The position numbers and the translations under genes are program-made. The notes under the pieces are model-generated. The model saw nothing but the letters and a program-made list of their open reading frames with translations, did not search any database and had not been told where the DNA came from. A DNA stretch of 64,000 nucleotides from Nitrospirota bacterium (GTDB taxonomy: Bacteria > Nitrospirota > Nitrospiria > Nitrospirales > Nitrospiraceae): the NCBI GenBank assembly GCA_030684575.1, contig JAUXVD010000011.1:62001-126000 (forward strand). The letters are read 5' to 3'. Positions 45,387 through 55,017 of this stretch are shown one piece after another. Each line of letters begins with the position of its first letter. The first letter of the stretch is position 1.

Positions 45387-45394
45387 GGTCTCCC

Positions 45395-45871
45395 TCAGCT
45401 CTCTTTCTTGATCTGTTCGGCGAGATAGTTCTCCAGGCCGACTTGCTTGATCGTTTCCATCTGCGTTTCGATCCAGTCGATATGCACATCGACATCCTTC
45501 GCCATATCTTCGAACATGTGGCGGGTCGTGAAGTCCAGAACCTTCGTGCAATGGACGATGCCTTCGTTCAGCAATGTCAGCATTTCATGCTCAGCCTTGA
45601 GGTCGAGCTTGAGCTGCTCAGGAACCGTTTCCCCCACCTGAACGGTATTCATGCGTTGCACGTTCGGCACACCCTCCAGATAGAGGATGTGCCCAATGAG
45701 TTCATCGGCATCCTTCATCTCGTCGATGCTGCGTTCCCGAACTTTATGCTGGAGCCGCTCATAGCCCCAGTTCTCACACATCTTGGCATGGACGAAGTAT
45801 TGATTGATCGCGGTCAGATCTGCAGTCAGCACCTTATTCAGGACGTTGACGACACCCTCTTTAGCTTTCAT
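45395..45871 (-). CDS. bfr: bacterioferritin, heme-type subunit with altered ferroxidase site
   Basis: A 158-residue bacterioferritin. Met52 for heme is present ('SIDEMKDAD'), but ferroxidase residues are changed: Glu18 to Asp, His54 to Asp, and the Glu127 position to Val ('KDVDVHIDW'). This complements the adjacent subunit and suggests one carries heme and the other oxidises iron, as known for two-subunit bacterioferritins of other bacteria. It comes first in the two-gene unit; upstream 250 bp up to topA hold no gene and no clear promoter was picked. Confidence 0.9.
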   Translation of the reverse strand: MKAKEGVVNVLNKVLTADLTAINQYFVHAKMCENWGYERLQHKVRERSIDEMKDADELIGHILYLEGVPNVQRMNTVQVGETVPEQLKLDLKAEHEMLTLLNEGIVHCTKVLDFTTRHMFEDMAKDVDVHIDWIETQMETIKQVGLENYLAEQIKKES

Positions 45872-46123
45872 GGTTTCTCCCCTTTCTTACATTGGATTGG
45901 CCCTCATCGTCAGGGGCGCACAGGTGGGTCATCCGAACCGAAGGCTCAGGTAGAACACATACGTCCATTATCGGCACCTGCCAGCCATTCGTCAACCGAG
46001 CGGCAGGAGATAAGGCCGTTCATCAGCCGGCACCGATGACATGATTGCTCATTGTCGATTCAATCGAGAAGGCGAGGAAAGGAAAGAGACAATAGCCGTG
46101 GCTCGAAATGGCGTGAACGATGT

Positions 46124-48502
46124 TTACCCGGCCTCGCGATAGCCACAGGCTTCGTCGCGGCATTGGACGCTTCGTCCAACTTGTTTAGTCACTTTTTCTA
46201 TGAGAAACGGGGCGCTGCAGGTCGGGCAGGCCTTGTTAATCGGACGATCCCACATGGCATATTCGCATGCCGGATATTTGCTGCAGGCGAAAAATGCCCG
46301 CGCGCCCTTCTTGGTGCGTTTCTGAACGAGATCGCCTCCACAGTCTGGCTGTGGACATTTCACACCCAGCGCAAGCGGCTTGGTCGTCTTACATTCCGGG
46401 TACGCGGAGCAGGCAATGAACTTGCCAAATCGCCCGGTCTTCACCACCATCGGACTACTGCATTTCTCGCACTTCTCATCCGTCGTCAGCTCAATCTTCG
46501 GGACGATCTTAATGGTGCCGTCCGCAAGCTTTTCGAAGTTCTGCGTGTTCTTGCAAGGCGGCTTATCCTTATACGCAGGACAGGCGAGAAACTTTCCATT
46601 CCGTCCCCATTTAATCTCCATCATCTTGCCGCACTTCTCGCAGGGAAGATCCGTCGGTGGCTCGACGATGTCCTTGGGGCCTGGAATAGTTTTGGCCTTC
46701 TCCAGATCTGTGGTGAAGGTCCCGTAAAACTCACGCACGGCCGTCACCCAGGGCTTATTGCCTTCTTCGACTGCGTCCAACTCCTCTTCCATGTGCGAGG
46801 TGAAGTCGACATTGATCAGGTCAGGAAATCCCTTCAGCAGGAAGTCGTTGACGGTCCTCCCGGTTTCGGTGGGGCCGAACCGCCCATCCACCTTCTCGGC
46901 ATATTTCCGATCCTGAATCGTCGAAATGATGCTCGCGTACGTGGATGGCCGACCGATGCCTTTTTCTTCCAATTCTTTAATCAACAATGCTTCGTTATAC
47001 CGGGGAGGCGGTTGGGTGAAATGCTGCTTCGAAAGTACGCCAGGAACCGTCTGCCCCTCCAACGACACAAGCTGTAACGTCTCTCCCTCGTTCAACATCG
47101 GCAACTGACGTTCCGCCTCGTCCTCAACCTCCTGTTCGCCTTTTTGCTTCTGTGCGAACAACTCCTTATCGACTCCCTCCATATAGACGATCGTATGGCC
47201 TGGAAACTTCACGACGGTGCCGGTCGAGCGAAAGAGAAACTTCTCCTTCGTCTTGACAGGGCTCGAGTCTACGCGAGTCACGTCGAAGATCGCGGGGACC
47301 ATCTGTGAGGCAATAAATCGATTCCAGATCAACTGGTACAGCCGATAGACATCCAGCTCTAAGTACTGCTTGATCGATTCCGGGTCACGGGACGCCGACG
47401 TGGGGCGAATCGCTTCATGTGCTTCTTGCGCCGCTTTCTGCGTTTTATAGAGGTTCGGCGTGGCAGGCAAATATTCTGCCCCGAACCGCTCCTGAATCAC
47501 CTGCCGCGCTTCGTTCATCGCCTCGGTCGAGATACGGGGAGAGTCTGTTCTCATGTAGGTGATGAGACCGGTCTGGCCCTCCGCCCCTATTTCGATGCCT
47601 TCATAGAGCTTCTGCGCCAACGTCATCGTTTTCTTCGACGAGAAATGCAGCTTACGCGCCGCTTCCTGTTGCAGCCGGCTGGTGATGAAGGGGGCGACCG
47701 GATTCCGTTTCTTTTCTTTTCGCTCAATCGAATCGACGACGAACGCCTTCCCCTGGATGGCATCGACGACGCGCTGCGCGTCGGTCGCGGTCTCAATCGA
47801 CGCGTCCTGTCCATTGATCTTCATCAGCTTGGCGTCGAACGACGGAGGGTTGGTCCCGGACAACAACACGGCAATCGACCAGTACTCTTCCGCCCGAAAC
47901 GCTTCTCGTTCCTGTTCCCGTTCGCAAATCAATCGCATCGCCACGGACTGAACCCGACCCATACTGAGTCCTCGCCGCACTTTGGTCCAGAGCAATTGGC
48001 TGCCTTGATACCCGACGATCCGATCCAGCACCCGGCGGGCCTGCTGCGCATTTACCAGTTTCATATCGACTTGCCCGGGCGACTGCAGGGCGCGCTTAAT
48101 AGCCGATTCCGTGATTTCATTGAAGAGGACCCGGAACACCTTACCCTCTGGTTGACCCTTCGATTTCAACTTGGATTTGGACTTCGATTTTGTTTTGGGC
48201 TTTTCGAGCAATTCCTGTTCGAGATGCCAGGCGATGGCTTCGCCTTCTCGATCGGGGTCCGACGCAAGATATACCTTGTCGGCCTCTTCCGCCTTTTTCT
48301 TAATGTCCGCCAAGACCTTCGTCTTCCCCTTGATCGTCACATATTGGGGCTCAAAATCGTGCTCCAAATCGACCCCAAGCTTGCTGGTGGGAAGATCCTT
48401 AATATGTCCGACCGAGGCCATGACGGTATACCCACGCCCCAGGTACTTGCTAATGGTGCGCGCTTTCGTCGGGGACTCGACAATGATGAGTGACTTGGCC
48501 AT
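46124..48502 (-). CDS. topA: DNA topoisomerase I
   Basis: A 792-residue type IA topoisomerase that relaxes negative supercoils. It has the TOPRIM start 'IIVESPTKARTISKYLG', the acidic 'ASDPDREGEAIAWH', the catalytic Tyr in 'GLITYMRTDSPRIS', and three to four C-terminal zinc ribbons of the C-x2-C...C-x(n)-C type ('CEKCGKMMEIKWGRNGKFLAC', 'CEKCSSPMVVKTGRFGKFIAC', 'CPTCSAPF'). A Lys/Ser-rich insert 'KPKTKSKSKSKLKSKG' (about residues 95-110) is unusual but lies in a loop. 75 bp separate it from dprA upstream. Confidence 0.97.
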   Translation of the reverse strand: MAKSLIIVESPTKARTISKYLGRGYTVMASVGHIKDLPTSKLGVDLEHDFEPQYVTIKGKTKVLADIKKKAEEADKVYLASDPDREGEAIAWHLEQELLEKPKTKSKSKSKLKSKGQPEGKVFRVLFNEITESAIKRALQSPGQVDMKLVNAQQARRVLDRIVGYQGSQLLWTKVRRGLSMGRVQSVAMRLICEREQEREAFRAEEYWSIAVLLSGTNPPSFDAKLMKINGQDASIETATDAQRVVDAIQGKAFVVDSIERKEKKRNPVAPFITSRLQQEAARKLHFSSKKTMTLAQKLYEGIEIGAEGQTGLITYMRTDSPRISTEAMNEARQVIQERFGAEYLPATPNLYKTQKAAQEAHEAIRPTSASRDPESIKQYLELDVYRLYQLIWNRFIASQMVPAIFDVTRVDSSPVKTKEKFLFRSTGTVVKFPGHTIVYMEGVDKELFAQKQKGEQEVEDEAERQLPMLNEGETLQLVSLEGQTVPGVLSKQHFTQPPPRYNEALLIKELEEKGIGRPSTYASIISTIQDRKYAEKVDGRFGPTETGRTVNDFLLKGFPDLINVDFTSHMEEELDAVEEGNKPWVTAVREFYGTFTTDLEKAKTIPGPKDIVEPPTDLPCEKCGKMMEIKWGRNGKFLACPAYKDKPPCKNTQNFEKLADGTIKIVPKIELTTDEKCEKCSSPMVVKTGRFGKFIACSAYPECKTTKPLALGVKCPQPDCGGDLVQKRTKKGARAFFACSKYPACEYAMWDRPINKACPTCSAPFLIEKVTKQVGRSVQCRDEACGYREAG

Positions 48503-48577
48503 GAAGACTCCGATTCGCTACGAGGGTGACCCTCTCATCCGTACCAAATAATACACGTCCGTGCAACTGTTCGATAA

Positions 48578-49768
48578 TTATGTTCGAAGATACCGCTGTC
48601 CCGGCAGCTGTGCGACTTGCTGTCGAAGCTCCAAGGACAAGAGCGCGGCCATCACGGTGGGCACCGGCATCCCTGTGGCAACAATCACGTCGTCCACGGT
48701 GAGCGGATCGTACGACAAGACATCATACACCAGCTGTTCTTCTTTACCCAACTGATCGCTGCCCCCTTTCTTCGTCTGAGAAGGCCGCAGGCGCAGGCGT
48801 AACGCCGGCTCCAGTTGCGGCAACACCACATCGATGACGTCCTGTGCATGCTCGATCAAGGCCGCACCATCTTTGAGCAAGGCGTTCGTCCCGCGACTGG
48901 TGTCTTGCTTCACAAAACCAGGAACGGCAAAGACCTCCCGGCCTTGCTCAGCAGCCAGTCTCGCGGTAATCAACGATCCGCTGTTGATCGCCGCCTCTGT
49001 GACGATCACCCCCAGAGACAGACCGCTGATGATACGATTTCGCCTGGGGAAATGGTGGCTATGGGGAGGCGCGCCCACCGGCGCCTCAGATAGGATGGCC
49101 CCGCGCTCCTCAATCTGTCGGCGTAATCGGTCATGTTCCGGCGGATAGGTTCGATCGATTCCGCATCCAAGGACGGCAATGGTTCGACCCTGCGCGGCCA
49201 GCGCGCCTCGGTGGGCAGCCGCGTCAATACCGCGTGCAAGTCCACTCACCATCGTCATACCTGCTGCCGCCAAATTGTAACTGAGCTCCTCGGTCATGAT
49301 ACGCCCGGCCGCCGTCGCCCGCCTGGCGCCTACGATGGCGATCGCCAGCTCATCCTGCTCAGTCAATGTGCCGGTGATATACAAGAGAGGTGGAGGGTCC
49401 GCAATCATCTTCAGCCGGGCGGGATAGGTGGGGTCCAGCACGCTCCGGATTTCAATGCGCCCATGCTCGATCGCCCGGATCTCCCGCTCAAGAGTCCGGC
49501 AGGCAGAATCATCAGGTCCTCGCCTGATCGCGTCTGCCAACTCCAAACTGCACCCGCGCTGGATCAATTCATCACGGGAGGCGCCCAGAACGGCTTCTGG
49601 TGAGTGCCAAGCCCGAACGAGTCGCAGAACCGTCAGGTCCCCCACTCCATCGATCGCTTGCAGGCGGAGCCAGGACTCTAACCGCGCCCTGGTCATCGGC
49701 TGACCAAAGGAAGGCTGGGGCACCTCAAAAGAAGAGTCCTCACGTACAGGCTGGCTAGAAGGCTGCAT
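48578..49768 (-). CDS. dprA: DNA-processing protein DprA
   Basis: DprA loads RecA on incoming single-stranded DNA in natural transformation. The 396-residue product has an N-terminal helix-hairpin-helix/SAM-like part ('IDGVGDLTVLRLV'), the Rossmann core ('IVGARRATAAGRIMTEEL', 'VSGLARGIDAAAHRGAL', 'VLGCGIDRTYPPEH') and a C-terminal winged helix. The ATG at 49768 is chosen; the longer frame would run over the rng stop. The dprA-topA order is common. No com genes for DNA uptake are in the window. Confidence 0.93.
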   Translation of the reverse strand: MQPSSQPVREDSSFEVPQPSFGQPMTRARLESWLRLQAIDGVGDLTVLRLVRAWHSPEAVLGASRDELIQRGCSLELADAIRRGPDDSACRTLEREIRAIEHGRIEIRSVLDPTYPARLKMIADPPPLLYITGTLTEQDELAIAIVGARRATAAGRIMTEELSYNLAAAGMTMVSGLARGIDAAAHRGALAAQGRTIAVLGCGIDRTYPPEHDRLRRQIEERGAILSEAPVGAPPHSHHFPRRNRIISGLSLGVIVTEAAINSGSLITARLAAEQGREVFAVPGFVKQDTSRGTNALLKDGAALIEHAQDVIDVVLPQLEPALRLRLRPSQTKKGGSDQLGKEEQLVYDVLSYDPLTVDDVIVATGMPVPTVMAALLSLELRQQVAQLPGQRYLRT

Positions 49769-49797
49769 AGGCCTCGTCGCACGGGAAACTGCAATCG

Positions 49798-51318
49798 TTA
49801 CAGCACTGCGAGATCGTACTGTTCCAGATGCAAATGTTCGTCCGGCATGACAATGATTTTTGCGGCGCACTCGCGTTCCACGGCCTCAAGGCCTGGCCGC
49901 TCTTCATCTTGCATCAGCCCGACGACTGAGGGATGGGCACCGACAACGATCCGTTGCGGCTCGGGACCGCTGCCGATCCGGCGGACATCGCGGAAGATCT
50001 CATAGACCACTGTGGTCGGAGACTTCGTATAACCCCGCCCTTCGCAATAGTGGCAGGGCTCGGAGAGGGAACGCAGAAGATCCTCCCGCACCCGTTCACG
50101 AGAAATCTCGATCAACCCCAAGTCGGAAATCCTGGACACTCTAGTGCGAGCCTTGTCGGTGGACATCGCATCGAGCAACGCGTGATAGACCTTGTCGCGA
50201 TTTTTCTCCCGTTCCATGTCGATGAAGTCGACGATGATGATCCCGCCGATTCCGCGCAACTTCATCTGATAGGCCACTTCTTTCGCGGCCTCCAGATTGT
50301 TCCGAAGAATGGTCTCCTCCTGATCGCGCTTCCCCACGAACCGGCCGGTATTGACGTCGATGACGGTCATCGCTTCCGTATGGTCGATTACGAGATGCCC
50401 GCCGGACTTGAGCCAGACTTTGCGGCTAAGCGCCCGCGCCATTTCCTGCTCCACGCCCAGATGATCGAACAGGCTTTCGTCTTTGTCGTAGAAGTGAATG
50501 CGCGAGGTCTGTTCTGGCGAGAATCGCTGCACGAAATCACGGACGGCCTGATATTCTTCCCGCGAATCGATCCAGAGTCGATCGACTTTCTTGCCGAACA
50601 GATCGCGCACGACGCGGAAGCTCAAGCTCAGGTCGGCATGGAGCAACGCCGGGGCTCCCTTCTGCTCGCGCTTCGACAGAATGTCCTGCCAAAGCACATG
50701 CAAAAAGTCGACGTCGGATCGCAGTTCGTCTTCCTTGACCCCTTCGCTCACCGTACGGACAATGTAACCACAGCCGGGATGCCGGACGCGCTTCATAATG
50801 TCCTTGAGCCTGGCTCGCTCCTCATCGCGGGCGATGCGGCGGGACACGCCGATGTGCTCGACGTTGGGCATGAAGACGAGATACCGGCCTGGGAGCGACA
50901 CATAGGTCGTGACCCGTGAGCCCTTGGTGCCGATCGGGCCCTTAGAGATCTGCACCATCAGCTCCTGCCCTTCACTCAGCAACTGCTCGATCGGCTTGGA
51001 GCTTTGACGGCGAGGACCCAGCATATCCCCATCTTTGTCGGCATCCTTGTCGTCCTCATCCGCATCGACAAGTGTGTCGCCCGGCTCGGAGTCCAACGAC
51101 AGATCCGACACGTGCATGAAGGCCGCCTTCTCAAGGCCGATATCCACAAAGGCCGCCTGCATACCAGGCAACACCTTCGCGACTTTTCCTTTATAAATAT
51201 TCCCGACGAAGTCCTTGTGTTTGGCGCGATCTCCGAAGAGATCCGTCACCACTCCGCCGTCCAAGACCGCCACGCGAGTTTCCTCGCGTGCGACTGTAAT
51301 GGCAATTTCTACTCCCAT
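49798..51318 (-). CDS. rng: ribonuclease G
   Basis: A 506-residue RNase E/G family endonuclease. It has an S1 domain near residues 38-130 ('KDFVGNIYKGKVAKVLPGMQAAFVDIG'), the RNase-H-like and DNase-I-like core with the Mg-binding 'VIDVNTGRF' and 'IIIVDFIDME', and the zinc link 'CHYCEGRG'. It lacks the long C-terminal scaffold of RNase E. An acidic insert in the S1 domain ('VDADEDDKDADKDGD') is present. ATG at 51318 with AAGGGGTGGG upstream. It processes 16S rRNA and decays mRNA. Confidence 0.95.
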   Translation of the reverse strand: MGVEIAITVAREETRVAVLDGGVVTDLFGDRAKHKDFVGNIYKGKVAKVLPGMQAAFVDIGLEKAAFMHVSDLSLDSEPGDTLVDADEDDKDADKDGDMLGPRRQSSKPIEQLLSEGQELMVQISKGPIGTKGSRVTTYVSLPGRYLVFMPNVEHIGVSRRIARDEERARLKDIMKRVRHPGCGYIVRTVSEGVKEDELRSDVDFLHVLWQDILSKREQKGAPALLHADLSLSFRVVRDLFGKKVDRLWIDSREEYQAVRDFVQRFSPEQTSRIHFYDKDESLFDHLGVEQEMARALSRKVWLKSGGHLVIDHTEAMTVIDVNTGRFVGKRDQEETILRNNLEAAKEVAYQMKLRGIGGIIIVDFIDMEREKNRDKVYHALLDAMSTDKARTRVSRISDLGLIEISRERVREDLLRSLSEPCHYCEGRGYTKSPTTVVYEIFRDVRRIGSGPEPQRIVVGAHPSVVGLMQDEERPGLEAVERECAAKIIVMPDEHLHLEQYDLAVL

Positions 51319-51490
51319 ACCCACCCCTTCCATTCAGAAGAACCGTCGAGCCGATGTACAAGACGAACGCGGGGAAATCCCCAGGTTCCGGCCTCCACTC
51401 GACACCTCATCGGCTGACGGTCCACACCGTACATAATATAATCTCTTGCCTCGATCTCGATTGATTCGAGACCACACAATCACCCGATCG

Positions 51491-52606
51491 CTAAAAAAAA
51501 CTTAATCGACGACGTTTGACGTTCAAGAGCAGACCGAGCGACGCCATCGTCATAATCGTCGCGCTTCCGCCGTAACTCATGAGCGGAAGGGGAATGCCCA
51601 CAATGGGAAACATCCCCGCCGTCATCCCGATATTGACCACCACACAAAAACACAACATGCAGATGACCCCGACCGCCAGCAACGCCCCGAGTTGATCCTT
51701 CGCGCGCGCGACAATTTCTAATGACAGCCAGATCAACGCCACAAACAGGATCAAAAGCGCCAACACTCCGAGAAATCCCCATTCTTCGGCAAAAACAGAA
51801 AAGACAAAGTCCGTATGCCCCTCGGGCAAAAACTTTAATTGGCTTTGGGTCCCTCCGTAGAGGCCCTTCCCTGTCAGCTCTCCCGCGCCAATAGCAATTC
51901 TCGATTGGAGCGCATGGTATCCCTTGCCTCCAGGATCGTAGGCCGGATCGACGAAGGCCATAATGCGCTGCCGCTGATAATCATGCAATGACCCCCACAT
52001 CATCTCCCAGGCGAAGGGAAACAACATCAGCGAAAACAGGAGGATCACACCCAATGCCTTCGACCGCATCCCTACCATCAACAACATCGCGGCATAAACC
52101 GCCAAGAAGCTCAATCCGCTCCCAAGGTCAGGCTGCTTCAGGATCAGGAGTAGCCCCGGCAGGACCAATAACCCTGGGAGGACCACTCGCTGAAGCCAAC
52201 CGACTCGTGGCGCCTTTGAATAATAGTGCGCCAAGGTCACAATGAGCACCAGCTTTGCGAACTCCGATGGCTGGAACGCGAAGGGCCCCATCGGGATCCA
52301 CCGTTGCGCACCTCGGCTGCTTTTCCCCTCAAACAGCACGACCGCCAGCAGGACGAGGATGATGACATACGCAGGATACGCTAACCGGGCGATTCGATGA
52401 TAGTCCGAGAGCCACATCACCAGAAATGCGACCGTACCGAGCGCAATCCACACAATCTGTTTGGCATAAAACGGGAACGCGACGCTTTGATCATGCGTCA
52501 CGCTATAAATCGACAGGACGCCGACCCCCAGGATGACAAAGATCAGCCCGATAAAACGGAAGTCGAAATTGTCAAAACCCCGGCTATTGATCACCCGATC
52601 GATCAT
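51491..52606 (-). CDS. rodA: rod-shape peptidoglycan polymerase RodA
   Basis: A 371-residue SEDS glycosyltransferase with about ten helices. Typical motifs: 'KSSRGAQRWIPMGPFAFQPSEFAKL', 'LKQPDLGSGLSF' (catalytic Asp loop) and 'GIPLPLMSYGGSA'. It polymerises glycan strands for side-wall growth with PBP2. It overlaps mrdA by 4 nt. Confidence 0.95.
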   Translation of the reverse strand: MIDRVINSRGFDNFDFRFIGLIFVILGVGVLSIYSVTHDQSVAFPFYAKQIVWIALGTVAFLVMWLSDYHRIARLAYPAYVIILVLLAVVLFEGKSSRGAQRWIPMGPFAFQPSEFAKLVLIVTLAHYYSKAPRVGWLQRVVLPGLLVLPGLLLILKQPDLGSGLSFLAVYAAMLLMVGMRSKALGVILLFSLMLFPFAWEMMWGSLHDYQRQRIMAFVDPAYDPGGKGYHALQSRIAIGAGELTGKGLYGGTQSQLKFLPEGHTDFVFSVFAEEWGFLGVLALLILFVALIWLSLEIVARAKDQLGALLAVGVICMLCFCVVVNIGMTAGMFPIVGIPLPLMSYGGSATIMTMASLGLLLNVKRRRLSFF

Positions 52607-54483
52607 CTCGTTTCCTGTCCTCCGATATCCGCTTCCCGCGCCACGGTACCATCCGGCACCGCGGCAGGAGCGGGGAGATTCAATTTCACATAGGTCTCGA
52701 TCAGCACTTTGGCGAGGGGGGCCGAGGCGGACCCTCCGTGGCCCATATGTTCACCCAACACTGCGACGGCGATCGTAGGCGCCTCGACCGGAGCGAAGGC
52801 CACAAACCAGGCATGATCGCGAAACTTCTTGGGAATATCCTTCTCCGCCCTCTTCTCTTTGCTCAACGCCGTCGTCTGAGCCGTACCGGTCTTTCCTGCA
52901 ATGGTTATCAACGCCGACTTCGCCCGCGTAGCCGTACCCTCTGTCACCACCCCGGCCAACGCCTCTTTGATCAATGGCAGAATTTCAGGCCTCAGCTTCA
53001 AGGTGCGCTTGGGGACCACAGGTCTTTCTTCAAACACTCCAGTCGCCCGATCCATCACAGCCCTGACCAATCGCGGACGAAAGGTCACGCCGTCGTTTGC
53101 GACCGTACCGATCAAACTCGCCATCTGGAGCGGGGTCACATTGACATAGCCCTGACCAATCGATGCCGAGATCGTTTCGCCCGGCAACCACGGCTCATTC
53201 TTGGCTTTCTGTTTCCAAGCCGCAGACGGCACGATTCCAATCCGTTCTGACGGCAGCTCAATCCCCGTCTCCTCACCCAAGCCGAACATATGCGCGAAGG
53301 AGGCCATCGTCTCGATCCCCATCCGCTGACCGACCGTGTAGAAATACACATCGCACGATTGTATGAGTGCGCGCCGGAGGTCGACCGAGCCATGTCCGCC
53401 GGCCTTCCAGTCGCGATAGAGCCGCCGGCCGAACTGATACCCTCCATTACAATGAATCGTCGTCGACGGGGTGACCGTATTGGACTCTAACGCTGCCGCG
53501 GCCATCATCACTTTGAAGACCGAACCAGGCGGGTACTGGCCTTGCGAGGCACGATTGTTCAATGGGCGCCCTTCATTTTGCACGATCTCAGCCCATTGTT
53601 TCGGCGTAAGTTCACGCGAAAGGACATTCGGATCGAAACCAGGACGGCTGGCCATAGCCAAGACATCACCCGTCCTGGGGTCAAGCGCGACGATTGCACC
53701 CGACTCCTCCCCCAAGAGGCTTTCTGCCACTTTTTGCAGCCGCACATCGATCGTGAGGTATAAATTATCTCCGGCGTGAGCCTGCTCCACAACCACGGTT
53801 CGCTTCTCGTGACCTAACGCATCGACTTCAATACTTTTCTGCCCGGCCTGCCCGCGCACGAGCCGGTCGAAAAACTTCTCCACACCATATTGGCCGACAA
53901 TACTGCCCTGGTGCAGATCGGCAAATTCAGGCTTCTCTAACTGCTCGGGCGAGACTTCCCCGACGTACCCCAATAGATGCGAGGCTGTGACACCACCGGG
54001 ATAGTTCCGCTGCGATTCGACTTGTACCATCACGCCAGGCAAATCCAAACGATGCGATTCGATGAGCGTCGCCTCTCGCAAAGATAGACGGTCCTTCACC
54101 TTGCGCGGGAGTTGCTTGCTGCCGCGAGCCGTCAGCTTCTTCCTCACGAGGGCCTCATCCAGGCCCAAGAGATTGGTCAGTTGTTCGATGAGCAGCTCGC
54201 GATTTTTGACGTCTTCGAGCGAGACATAGAGCGTAAAACTGGGGACATTGTTCGCCAGCAACACTCCGTTGCGATCGTAGATCAGGCCTCGAGCCGGCTC
54301 CATGATGACGGAACGGGTACGATTGTTCTCGGAGAGATCGCGGTAGTAGGGGCCTTCACGAATCTGTAAATGCCAGAGCCGCAACGCCAATAAGCCCACG
54401 ACGAGCAGCAACCCCACGCGCAGAATGATCAGTCGGCGTTGGAGCTCACCAAGTTCAGAATCGTGCAGACCTGCTGTTGCCAT
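52603..54483 (-). CDS. mrdA: penicillin-binding protein 2 (MrdA)
   Basis: A 626-residue class B PBP: one N-terminal membrane helix, a dimerisation/pedestal domain, and the transpeptidase domain with SxxK 'PGSVFKVMMAA', the SxN-type loop and KTG 'IAGKTGTAQT'. It cross-links side-wall peptidoglycan in the elongasome with RodA and MreBCD, which are encoded next to it. Confidence 0.95.
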   Translation of the reverse strand: MATAGLHDSELGELQRRLIILRVGLLLVVGLLALRLWHLQIREGPYYRDLSENNRTRSVIMEPARGLIYDRNGVLLANNVPSFTLYVSLEDVKNRELLIEQLTNLLGLDEALVRKKLTARGSKQLPRKVKDRLSLREATLIESHRLDLPGVMVQVESQRNYPGGVTASHLLGYVGEVSPEQLEKPEFADLHQGSIVGQYGVEKFFDRLVRGQAGQKSIEVDALGHEKRTVVVEQAHAGDNLYLTIDVRLQKVAESLLGEESGAIVALDPRTGDVLAMASRPGFDPNVLSRELTPKQWAEIVQNEGRPLNNRASQGQYPPGSVFKVMMAAAALESNTVTPSTTIHCNGGYQFGRRLYRDWKAGGHGSVDLRRALIQSCDVYFYTVGQRMGIETMASFAHMFGLGEETGIELPSERIGIVPSAAWKQKAKNEPWLPGETISASIGQGYVNVTPLQMASLIGTVANDGVTFRPRLVRAVMDRATGVFEERPVVPKRTLKLRPEILPLIKEALAGVVTEGTATRAKSALITIAGKTGTAQTTALSKEKRAEKDIPKKFRDHAWFVAFAPVEAPTIAVAVLGEHMGHGGSASAPLAKVLIETYVKLNLPAPAAVPDGTVAREADIGGQETR

Positions 54484-54525
54484 GACTCACCATCACTATT
54501 CCAGCACATCCATCAAAAGGACGAG

Positions 54526-55017
54526 TTATTCGGTTCTCAGGCGGGTCACATCAAATCGTTGGGAGAGCAGCCAATAGAGCCCCGCTCCAACCGCCCCGTC
54601 AAAACAAGCCTGAGGCAGGACGGTCGACTCCACGACCCCCCACATTTGAGACATATCGATATTTTTGAAATTTACCAAGGCCAGCAACCCACTTGCCACG
54701 GAGACCAGCAGCAACCCCACGCCCAACGAGATCGACGTCACTTGCGACACCTGCCGTCCTAAGAATCCGGCCAAGAGCCCAACGCCCCCGTACGTGAGAA
54801 GGCTGAGCCAAAGTTCACCGGCCGAGAACAGGCTCAGGACCCATCCGATCGCGAGCCCCAGGAGAAGACCTTCCATTTCGCCGGCAAAAAGTCCGATAAA
54901 CACAGCAGCCACAAGTCCCATATCCGGTTTGATATTCCACACACTCACATGCGGCAACACCGTCGTTTGCAGGGGAACGAGCAGTACGACCAACGTCAGA
55001 TAGAAGAGAAATTTCAT
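54526..55017 (-). CDS. mreD: rod shape-determining protein MreD
   Basis: A 163-residue inner-membrane protein with five or six helices, typical for MreD ('LVVLLVPLQTTVLPHVSVWNIKPDMGLVAAVFIGLFAGEMEGLLLGLAIGW'-type opening). It overlaps mreC by 4 nt (ATGA) and precedes mrdA by 42 bp. Confidence 0.9.
   Translation of the reverse strand: MKFLFYLTLVVLLVPLQTTVLPHVSVWNIKPDMGLVAAVFIGLFAGEMEGLLLGLAIGWVLSLFSAGELWLSLLTYGGVGLLAGFLGRQVSQVTSISLGVGLLLVSVASGLLALVNFKNIDMSQMWGVVESTVLPQACFDGAVGAGLYWLLSQRFDVTRLRTE

Noticed and set aside
47417-48493. 358-codon plus-strand open frame
   Set aside because: Shadow of topA on the other strand; Phe/Arg/His-rich composition as expected from antisense reading.
49933-50919. 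328-codon plus-strand open frame
   Set aside because: Antisense to rng; no recognisable domain.
51455-51471. Palindrome TCTCGATTGATTCGAGA upstream of rng as an operator
   Set aside because: Six-bp arms only, with no promoter boxes that fit and no second copy; could be chance.
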